64,000 bases of DNA from Priestia koreensis (GTDB taxonomy: Bacteria; Bacillota; Bacilli; Bacillales; Bacillaceae_H): NCBI RefSeq assembly GCF_001274935.1, contig NZ_LILC01000013.1:1-64000 (forward strand), written 5' to 3'. Both the position numbers and the translations under genes were made by a program. How positions within the stretch are numbered: the stretch's first letter is position 1; every line of letters starts with the position of its first letter. Under the pieces are notes generated by a model. It was not told where the DNA came from and ran no database searches. It worked only from the letters and a program-made list of their open reading frames with translations. This document shows positions 57,806-64,000 of the stretch, piece after piece.

Positions 57806-58775
57806 AAATGAATTTTTACCAAGAGACTACGAGTTTGAGGGATTAGTAAAAAAAGCGCGCCGAAAAACGTTGCTTAAAATGATTATCATCTCCGTTATTA
57901 GCAGTGTAGTCGTACTTGGCGGATTATATCTTCTCGGAAGCTATGTCCTGCAGCAAACGATCGAAAAAGAAACAAATGCTGAGATGGGCTGGAGCTCTCT
58001 GCAAGGGGCCAATGTTGAAAGTATGGGAACACAGTTCAACTATACTCCGTTTTCAGCAACAGGAACGACGGAATTTGTGAAGAACGTTGAGGGAGTATTA
58101 ATACCGTGGGGAGAGCGTCATGACGTTTACACGATGTTTGGTACATCAAAGCGTGAAAGCTTGTCTATGAGCGGTCCATCTAAAATGGGCAGTATTGATG
58201 ATGAGCGACTTCCTTTCTACTATGAAGGGCAGCGCGTGATGGAATTTTATCATCCTGACGTTCAATACGTAAAGGTTTATGATGATCGATCCACGCTAAG
58301 TAAAATGAACGAGACGACCGTTGCGGAGATGGCATTCTCTTTTGATCAAGCATATTCCATTCAAGAGGTTCAAAAATTATTTCCAGATCATGTCGCGTGG
58401 TATTGGGTCGATACATTTACGAAGAAAGATGTAAAAGAAATGAGTAACCAAGCAAGGGATAAAAACATGGAAGAGACCGCTATTATTAATGGGTTCGATG
58501 TATACGGCTTCCCAAACAGTCCTCGTCCGGATACTGATCCGTCCCTTCCGTTCATTTCTACATTAAACATGTTGAAGAAGGACGGGAAATACGAAAGAGA
58601 AGCTTCGAATCTTTATAATGATTTAACAACTAACAAGAAAAGAAAGCTAACCCCTGACTCGCTAAAAATTATTGGCGTTGTGGTAACAGGAAAGCCAAGT
58701 GAGCTTAAAGCATACATGAAAACTTCAGCCGTTCGGGGAGCAGTACTAGGCGCAACGGCGAATAAGTATGAGTAA
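57795..58775 (+). CDS. Anti-sigma factor with Sigma_reg_N and Sigma_reg_C domains
   Basis: A 326-aa single-pass membrane protein. The cytoplasmic N-terminus (residues 1-30) and the helix IIISVISSVVVLGGLYLLGS (about 33-52) belong to the sigma-factor-regulator N-terminal type seen in YhdL (the SigM partner), and the exterior part ends in a Sigma_reg_C-like region (MAFSFDQAYSIQEVQKLFPD near 178). It should hold the sigma factor inactive until a signal reaches the outside domain. AGGAGG precedes ATG 57795 and overlaps the sigma gene. Confidence 0.82.
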   Translation: MSDENEFLPRDYEFEGLVKKARRKTLLKMIIISVISSVVVLGGLYLLGSYVLQQTIEKETNAEMGWSSLQGANVESMGTQFNYTPFSATGTTEFVKNVEGVLIPWGERHDVYTMFGTSKRESLSMSGPSKMGSIDDERLPFYYEGQRVMEFYHPDVQYVKVYDDRSTLSKMNETTVAEMAFSFDQAYSIQEVQKLFPDHVAWYWVDTFTKKDVKEMSNQARDKNMEETAIINGFDVYGFPNSPRPDTDPSLPFISTLNMLKKDGKYEREASNLYNDLTTNKKRKLTPDSLKIIGVVVTGKPSELKAYMKTSAVRGAVLGATANKYE

Positions 58776-58845
58776 ACTACGATGAATGAATCGTTTTTAT
58801 AATTGTAATTAGGGTTGGTTTTTTCTCCAAACCAATCACCTCATA

Positions 58846-58882
58846 AAAAAAGCGCGTCGTTTCGAAAACGACGCGTTTTTTT
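58846..58882. terminator. Bidirectional intrinsic terminator
   Basis: AACGCGTCGTTTTCGAAACG-type arms (GCGTCGTTT/AAACGACGC) flanked by A7 and T7 runs. It separates the anti-sigma gene from the convergent hpa operon. Confidence 0.9.
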
Positions 58883-59864
58883 AGATCACAAATGTGGGCT
58901 TATGCTGTTTTAATTTTGCCGGTGCTGTTGGGACAGGTTTGTTCGTATGAACATCAAGCACGGTAGACGCTTCGTTAAACCAGCAGTCCGGTGCTTCGGC
59001 TCCCCAAAACGTTTGTCTGCGCTTATCGTTTAAATCCCAGCGAATCGGCTTGAAATCAGGATCACTCGTTAAGTAGTCCCCGTTATACAGTTCAATGCGG
59101 TGACCGTCTGGATCTCTCACATACAAGAAAAACGCATTTGATAACCCATGTCGTGCAGGACCACGTTCAATGCTGCTTGAATAACCGAGTGCTGCTAAAA
59201 CATCACAGCCATGAATAAGACTCATCGGATCACTTAGCCAAAAGCCAATATGATGAAGACGAGGGCCGATTCCGTTCATGAATGCAACGTCATGAACGCT
59301 AGGCTTGCGGTGAAGCCATGATGCCCATACTTTTTCTTCTTCTGACGCCGTATATTCGGAACACGAAAAACCAAGTTCCTTCATATAGAAATCATGTGTT
59401 TTCTCAACATCTGACACCATATTGTTAAAGTGATCGATGCGCTGGACTTTTGCGCCTTGATACAAATCATAGCGCTGCAGCATCCGCTCTACCGTCTCCA
59501 TTTTCGCAAAGTACTCAAGTGGGAGTCCTGCCACGTCCTGAACACGAAAAGCGCGTCCTACCGCATGCTGACTTCCCTCTTCAAGCCACTTCACTCTGTA
59601 GCCATTTTGCTCGTAAAAACCAGCCAATGAGTCTAAATCTTCGTTCGAACGCACTTTGTAGCTCATTACTTCAACAACTGGCGCTTCTGCTTTTTTCAGG
59701 ACGAGGCTATGATGGACGTGCTCTTCAAGTCCACGTAAATAGAGCGCCCCGTCCTTCTCCTCCGTTTCAATAAATCCAAGACCGCGAATATAAAAATCAC
59801 GTGATTTCTCTAAATCTGTGACGTGAAGAATCGCTCTTGCCGATCGGATAATATCAAATGTCAT
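58881..59864 (-). CDS. hpaD: 3,4-dihydroxyphenylacetate 2,3-dioxygenase
   Basis: Extradiol ring-cleaving dioxygenase of the VOC fold; opens homoprotocatechuate to 5-carboxymethyl-2-hydroxymuconate semialdehyde using Fe(II) or Mn(II). Metal ligands are probably the histidine in QRIDHFNNMV (about residue 146), one in RLHHIGFWL (about 207) and the glutamate in GHRIELYNGDY (about 261). The 327-aa length and two-module repeat match the Bacillus/Arthrobacter-type HPCD. It is the last gene of a four-gene operon, 15 bases after hpaB, and ends at a strong terminator. Confidence 0.88.
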   Translation of the reverse strand: MTFDIIRSARAILHVTDLEKSRDFYIRGLGFIETEEKDGALYLRGLEEHVHHSLVLKKAEAPVVEVMSYKVRSNEDLDSLAGFYEQNGYRVKWLEEGSQHAVGRAFRVQDVAGLPLEYFAKMETVERMLQRYDLYQGAKVQRIDHFNNMVSDVEKTHDFYMKELGFSCSEYTASEEEKVWASWLHRKPSVHDVAFMNGIGPRLHHIGFWLSDPMSLIHGCDVLAALGYSSSIERGPARHGLSNAFFLYVRDPDGHRIELYNGDYLTSDPDFKPIRWDLNDKRRQTFWGAEAPDCWFNEASTVLDVHTNKPVPTAPAKLKQHKPTFVI

Positions 59865-59879
59865 GTTCTTCCCCCCTTT

Positions 59880-61358
59880 TTACACGTTCAGAAAGCTAGC
59901 TTTTGCATCCGTTCCTTTGCTAAGAAACTGTGAGACGCGTTCTTTTAGCTCCTCTTTTGCACCGTAGTTATCAAAGTACGTCATGCCCATCCGAACCGGA
60001 TCACCGAAGAAATAGTACTCGTAGTGCATTTGCCTGCTTCCGAATGCGCTCATCGTCAAATCCCATGCCAAGCGGAATAGCTGAACGCGCTCGTATCCCT
60101 CAAGATTTTTTCCTTGAAGCCCTCGGTTGATAATCGAGCCAATTTCTTCGTTATGAAAATCAGCGTGTGTTGGAATACCCATAAGACCTGATGCACCAAG
60201 AACGCGAAGAATTTCCACAAGACGCGGATAAATACGTGGAAACCAGTTGCGCGCAGCGTCTAGCGCTTCGTAATCTGGCGTCATCGTTCCCCATTTATCA
60301 AGCTTTGCATTGTGCTCGGCACGATAAAGATGTGACTTCATCGCTTCAATCGTAAGCATGATTTCCGTTCCTTTGTCTTTTACATGCTGAAATTGGTCAA
60401 TCCCAATCGCATCCATAACGGATAGCGCAACGCCGAGGACAAATTCCGTCTTAATGACGTTTTTGGCTACAACCTGGTGCGCCATATGAACGACCGCATT
60501 TGTTTCCCGGAACGTTCGGTTACAGATAGATGAATTTCCACAAACAAAGACGCGCTCCCACGGAACAAAGACGTGATCAAATGACACGATCGCATCTCCT
60601 TCTTCAAAGCGTGAAGAAAGCGGGTGATCATACGCGTTTTTTCCATAATCGAATGACTCGCGGCTAATAAACTTAAGTCCTGGCGTGTTGTTTGGAATCG
60701 CAAAAGCCAATGAGTACGGATCGTCAAGCTCTCCTGCTTTTTTCACCGTAGACGGGAACACGAGAATTTCATCCGTAATCCCACCTTGTGTAGCAAGAAG
60801 ACGAATCCCGTCAACGATAATTCCAGCTTCATTTTTCTCCACTAAATGAAGCGCAACGTTGGCGTCTTTTTGCTCGTACTGTGCTTTTGCGCGATTGACC
60901 TGTGGATGAATGAGCGTGTGAGTTAAGCTAATATCATTTTCACGCGCATATTCGTAGTACTTCCGAGCATTTTCGGCAAACATCGGATCAGCCTCTGCAA
61001 ACAGCTCATTTGAAACGCCCATCGCCATTACTTCTGCGTTTAAGTAATCAGGGGATCGCCCCATCATTCCCCCAGATGTTAACGCCCATTCCTGAATCGC
61101 TTCACGTCGTTTGATTAGATCTTCAACGGTCGTCGGCTGAAGAAACGTCATCCCGACTTGATGACCCGTCGTTGGTGACGTATACAGCATCTTTTTCGGC
61201 TGATCGAACTGAAGGTCATACAGGTGTGCCATTGAATGAATGACTCCTTTTAGCGCGGGGTGTTCCGTTACGTCTTTGACACGCTCACCGTGAATGTACA
61301 CATTATTGTTCGCTTTTTTTAACCGCTCGATATAGTCCTTCCCTGTCTTTGCTCCCAT
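59880..61358 (-). CDS. hpaB: 4-hydroxyphenylacetate 3-monooxygenase, oxygenase component
   Basis: A 492-aa FADH2-dependent hydroxylase that converts 4-hydroxyphenylacetate to 3,4-dihydroxyphenylacetate. The sequence has the acyl-CoA-dehydrogenase-like layout of HpaB; HVFVPWERVFVCGNSSICNR (about residues 266-285) and SRFEEGDAIVSFDHV just before it are typical. The flavin reductase partner (HpaC) is not encoded nearby, so it must come from elsewhere. GGGGGGACAAA precedes the ATG. Confidence 0.9.
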   Translation of the reverse strand: MGAKTGKDYIERLKKANNNVYIHGERVKDVTEHPALKGVIHSMAHLYDLQFDQPKKMLYTSPTTGHQVGMTFLQPTTVEDLIKRREAIQEWALTSGGMMGRSPDYLNAEVMAMGVSNELFAEADPMFAENARKYYEYARENDISLTHTLIHPQVNRAKAQYEQKDANVALHLVEKNEAGIIVDGIRLLATQGGITDEILVFPSTVKKAGELDDPYSLAFAIPNNTPGLKFISRESFDYGKNAYDHPLSSRFEEGDAIVSFDHVFVPWERVFVCGNSSICNRTFRETNAVVHMAHQVVAKNVIKTEFVLGVALSVMDAIGIDQFQHVKDKGTEIMLTIEAMKSHLYRAEHNAKLDKWGTMTPDYEALDAARNWFPRIYPRLVEILRVLGASGLMGIPTHADFHNEEIGSIINRGLQGKNLEGYERVQLFRLAWDLTMSAFGSRQMHYEYYFFGDPVRMGMTYFDNYGAKEELKERVSQFLSKGTDAKASFLNV

Positions 61359-61373
61359 GATTTTGTCCCCCCT

Positions 61374-62894
61374 CTATTTCTTTTTACCGAACTGCGGAAT
61401 GTGATGATCCCCTAGCGCAACGTGGATGACCTTCGGCTCTGTATAAAATTCAAACATCGCGTAATGGCCCCCTTCGCGTCCAATTCCACTTGCTTTTGTG
61501 CCTCCAAATGGAATGCGGAGGTCACGCGTATTTTGTGAATTAATCCAAATCATGCCCGCCTCAACCGCCTGTGCGACGCGATGACCTCGTTTAATATCAT
61601 TTGTCCATACATAGCCAGCCAGACCATACTTAACATCGTTTGCAGCGGCAATTACCTCTTCTTCGGATTGGAATTCAATCACCGCCATAACAGGACCGAA
61701 AATTTCCTCCTGACACACGCTCATATCGTTTGTCGCGTTTAAAAGGAGCGTTGCGGGGACAAAATTTCCTGCCTTTAGCTCTTCAGGAATTTTCCCTTGA
61801 ATGACGTCACACCCCTCTTCTTTTGCAAGCTGAATGTAGTGATTGACCTTGTTATAATGTTCTGTTTCAATAAGTGGTCCAAGCTGTGTGCTTGGGTCCA
61901 TCGGGTCACCCATTTTAATATTGAAGACGCGTTCTTTCAGCGCTTCTACGAATGAGTCTTTGATTGATTTGTGCAAAAAGACGCGGGAATTTGCCGTACA
62001 GCGCTCCCCGTTAAAAGAGAAGATGCCCCATACCGCTGCATCAAGAGCTCGCTCTAAATCGGCATCTTCAAAGACGATAAGCGGTGACTTCCCGCCAAGC
62101 TCCATGGAGGTTTTCTTTAACGTGTCGGCCGCGTTTCGAATAATCGTGCTTCCCGTCACGGTTTCGCCCGTAAAGGAAATCGCTTTTACGTCGGGATGCT
62201 CGACAAGCGCCGCTCCTGCTGTTTCACCAAAGCCATGAACAACGTTAAAAACACCTTTTGGAACCCCTGCTTTATGGATCACTTCTGCTAGCTTGTTAGC
62301 CGTAAGAGGTGAAAGCTCCGCTGGTTTTAGTACAACCGTGTTACCAGTTGCAAGAGCTGGTGCAACCTTCCATGTTTCAAGCATAAACGGCGCGTTCCAC
62401 GGGGTAATGAGACCGACTACGCCAAGCGGCTTGTAGATGGTGTAATTCATAAATTCGTCGTCCTGCTGATACGCTTCACCGTACAGCTTTGCTTCTACCA
62501 TTTTGGCGTAAAAGCGGAAGTTCGTTGCAGCACGCGAAACCATTTTTCTCGTTTGACTAATCGGTAGCCCTGTATCAATCGCTTCTAAAATCGCAATCTC
62601 TTCAACTTCTTCATCAATCACATCGGCAATTTTGTTTATATACGTCATTCGCTCAGCTAGCTTCAGCTTGCTCCACGTGTTCTCAAAGGCATGTTTCGCT
62701 GCTTCGACCGCTTCTTTAATATCTTCTTTTCGGCCTTCGGCAACCTCATTTAGCACTTCGTTTGTAAACGGACTTTTATTTTGAAAGGTACCATTTCCCT
62801 TTGCATGAAGAAATTCTCCGTTAATATAGAGCTGAACATCATGAACAAATTTTTTTGCTTCTGTTGAACTTTGATCCGTCGTTTTATGTGTCAT
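61374..62894 (-). CDS. hpaE: 5-carboxymethyl-2-hydroxymuconate semialdehyde dehydrogenase
   Basis: A 506-aa NAD-dependent aldehyde dehydrogenase that oxidises the ring-cleavage product of HpaD. The catalytic glutamate is in SMELGGKSPLIVFEDADLE (about residue 268) and the catalytic cysteine in FSFNGERCTANSRVFLHKS (about 301). NAD-binding GFGETAGAALVEHPDVKAIS and the C-terminal RIPFGGTKASGIGREGGHYA are also typical. HpaE is assigned by its place in the hpa operon; by sequence alone other ALDH functions would be possible. Confidence 0.85.
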   Translation of the reverse strand: MTHKTTDQSSTEAKKFVHDVQLYINGEFLHAKGNGTFQNKSPFTNEVLNEVAEGRKEDIKEAVEAAKHAFENTWSKLKLAERMTYINKIADVIDEEVEEIAILEAIDTGLPISQTRKMVSRAATNFRFYAKMVEAKLYGEAYQQDDEFMNYTIYKPLGVVGLITPWNAPFMLETWKVAPALATGNTVVLKPAELSPLTANKLAEVIHKAGVPKGVFNVVHGFGETAGAALVEHPDVKAISFTGETVTGSTIIRNAADTLKKTSMELGGKSPLIVFEDADLERALDAAVWGIFSFNGERCTANSRVFLHKSIKDSFVEALKERVFNIKMGDPMDPSTQLGPLIETEHYNKVNHYIQLAKEEGCDVIQGKIPEELKAGNFVPATLLLNATNDMSVCQEEIFGPVMAVIEFQSEEEVIAAANDVKYGLAGYVWTNDIKRGHRVAQAVEAGMIWINSQNTRDLRIPFGGTKASGIGREGGHYAMFEFYTEPKVIHVALGDHHIPQFGKKK

Positions 62895-62908
62895 ATTTTC
62901 ACCTCATT

Positions 62909-63835
62909 TTAGTTCGTTGAGATATGATCTGGTAACGTGACGTACTTCGATAGCACGTGACGAATTTCGTCTTGAAGAGCCTGTGTCGGCAAATCCATTG
63001 GGAGACGTAGGACTGGTTTAATGCTTCCCATCATGCCCATTGCGGCTTTTAGCGGAGCAGGATTCGTGTCTTTAAAGAGCACATCATTAAGCTCCATTAA
63101 ATCAAAATGCAGGTCTTGCGCGCGTTTAACATCGCCTTCATTCCAGGCGTCATAAATTTCTGCGACCTTATTAGGCAAAATGTTGGCCGTTGCGCTAATG
63201 TGCCCTGCTCCACCAATTGCAAGCATCGGATAACAAAGCAGTTCAATGCCTGAATACAGTAAAAAGTCACGACCACAGTGAAGCAACACGCGATTCACGT
63301 GTTCAAAATCTTTATTGGATTCTTTCACGCCGATAATGTTTGGACAGTCTTGGCTAAGCTTTGCGAGCGTCTCTGGCTGAAGGTTTGTTGCGGTTCTTCC
63401 TGGGATGTTATAGACGATGATGGGGATGGAAACAGAATCAGCAACGGCCTTAAAGTGTTTGTATAAAGCGTGCTGTGAAGGTTTGTTGTAATAAGGAACG
63501 ATGACAAGCGCTGCATCAGCACCCATTTCTTCTGCTTTTTTTGTTAAGTACAGCGTTTCATCATGGTTCGTTGAGCCTGTACCTGGAACAAATGGGACTC
63601 GTCCATTAATGGCTTTTGAGGCGGCTTGCATCACTTGGACACGCTCTTCTACCGTTAGAGAGCTTGGTTCACCTGTCGTGCCCGTTACTGAAATAGCGTG
63701 CGTTCCTTTTTCAATATGCCAGTTAATGAGTTTTTCAAAGGACGGAAAATCAATGGAATAGTCGTCGTTAAATGGGGTAATGACGGGGGCAATCGACCCT
63801 CTTAGTTTTTTCTTTGCTTCTGCGTATCTAGACAT
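62909..63835 (-). CDS. DapA-family aldolase/lyase, first gene of the hpa operon
   Basis: A 308-aa class I aldolase of the DHDPS/NAL family. The Schiff-base lysine is in IIGVKESNKDF (about residue 169), the tyrosine in VYNIPGRTATN (about 141-151) with the arginine that binds carboxylates, and the Thr pair in VTGTTGEPSSLT. It could be an extra 4-hydroxy-tetrahydrodipicolinate synthase, but its position at the head of an hpa operon suggests an aldolase or lyase acting on a pathway intermediate, for example in place of HpaI. This role is inferred. AAGGAGTG precedes the ATG. Confidence 0.75.
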   Translation of the reverse strand: MSRYAEAKKKLRGSIAPVITPFNDDYSIDFPSFEKLINWHIEKGTHAISVTGTTGEPSSLTVEERVQVMQAASKAINGRVPFVPGTGSTNHDETLYLTKKAEEMGADAALVIVPYYNKPSQHALYKHFKAVADSVSIPIIVYNIPGRTATNLQPETLAKLSQDCPNIIGVKESNKDFEHVNRVLLHCGRDFLLYSGIELLCYPMLAIGGAGHISATANILPNKVAEIYDAWNEGDVKRAQDLHFDLMELNDVLFKDTNPAPLKAAMGMMGSIKPVLRLPMDLPTQALQDEIRHVLSKYVTLPDHISTN

Positions 63836-63876
63836 CTATTTATCACTCCTTATGGATCTTGGAATCTAAAAAATAA

Positions 63877-63892
63877 ATGAAAACCCTTTCAT
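63877..63892. promoter_or_regulatory. cre-like site upstream of the hpa operon
   Basis: ATGAAAACCCTTTCAT, an inverted repeat (ATGAAA/TTTCAT), fits the CcpA cre consensus (TGNAANCGNTNNCA) except at the central C. It lies 42 bases before the first gene. It could mediate catabolite repression. Confidence 0.4.
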
Positions 63893-63901
63893 AAAATACC
63901 T

Positions 63902-63918
63902 TAACATGTGGTATGTTA
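63902..63918. promoter_or_regulatory. Inverted repeat in the hpa promoter region
   Basis: TAACATGTGGTATGTTA has 6-bp arms (TAACAT/ATGTTA) around five bases, typical of an operator for a dimeric regulator such as a GntR-type protein. No regulator gene is inside the window, though one may lie to the right. Confidence 0.4.
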
Positions 63919-64000
63919 TATGAGAAATATTGATAAAGTTGGTTTTCCATACGAAAAAAATATGCATGTTTGATTCACTCCGCCACTGAGCCCTAACGGA

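Noticed and set aside
1..64000. CRISPR array, rRNA, tRNA or prophage
   Set aside because: No regularly spaced short repeats, no rRNA or tRNA sequence, and no phage structural genes; the lone recombinase-like gene is not flanked by phage genes.

Overview
This 64 kb window is a piece of chromosome from a Gram-positive endospore former, most likely a Bacillaceae member (Bacillus, Priestia or a relative). The evidence is an alpha/beta-type small acid-soluble spore protein with a sigma-G promoter, Bacillus-type families (yclNOPQ, lmrA/lmrB, alsS/alsD, khtTU, Sigma_reg-type anti-sigma factor), AGGAGG ribosome-binding sites in front of most genes, frequent TTG/GTG starts and many U-tailed intrinsic terminators. 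I found no rRNA, tRNA or CRISPR array. The species cannot be fixed from the sequence alone.

Layout. 0-4 kb: the right end of an IS200/IS605-type element (last codons of tnpB plus the terminal hairpin), then a Fur-controlled petrobactin-type siderophore importer. 4-12 kb: small accessory genes (acetyltransferases, nucleotidyltransferase, DinB, phosphotransferase), two gene remnants, and an lmrA-lmrB drug-efflux pair with matching operator boxes. 12-14.5 kb: alsS-alsD (acetoin synthesis). 14.5-20.7 kb: a protease operon (small membrane protein, HExxH protease, S41 protease), methyltransferases and a cysteine-cluster/pentapeptide protein. 20.9-21.3 kb: a roughly 200-bp intergenic repeat present twice. 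21.4-29 kb: an XRE-TPR regulator, MOSC protein, P-loop kinase, several small membrane proteins and truncated genes. 29-35 kb: spore protein, glutamine-amidotransferase-like hydrolase, a deletion scar fusing a LysR gene to a symporter gene, and a sulfatase with its radical-SAM maturase. 35-39 kb: cold-shock protein, a glycine-riboswitch-controlled amino-acid permease, a DUF3592-like protein and a PAP2 protein. 39.7-42 kb: an ECF41 sigma factor with an FAD oxidoreductase behind an ECF41-type promoter. 42.6-47.3 kb: a TetR-MFS pair, the khtTU cation/proton antiporter and a short tyrosine recombinase. 47.5-53.4 kb: small hypothetical genes, two Nudix/isochorismatase-type enzymes and one alpha/beta hydrolase with an internal stop. 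53.5-58.8 kb: an ABC transporter plus ECF sigma/anti-sigma module carrying two near-identical candidate promoters. 58.9-63.8 kb: a four-gene 4-hydroxyphenylacetate degradation operon.

How the genes work together. Iron starvation should switch on yclNOPQ; AlsS and AlsD turn pyruvate into acetoin; LmrA should repress itself and the LmrB pump; the maturase should convert the sulfatase active-site cysteine to formylglycine; glycine should control the permease through the riboswitch; the hpa genes hydroxylate, cleave and oxidise 4-hydroxyphenylacetate. The best candidates for new biology are the ABC/ECF module with its duplicated promoter, the ECF41-oxidoreductase pair, and three genes whose best-placed start codon appears to be ATA or ATC rather than ATG/GTG/TTG. 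The window also holds a notable number of decayed genes (at least nine), which points to recent loss by small deletions.
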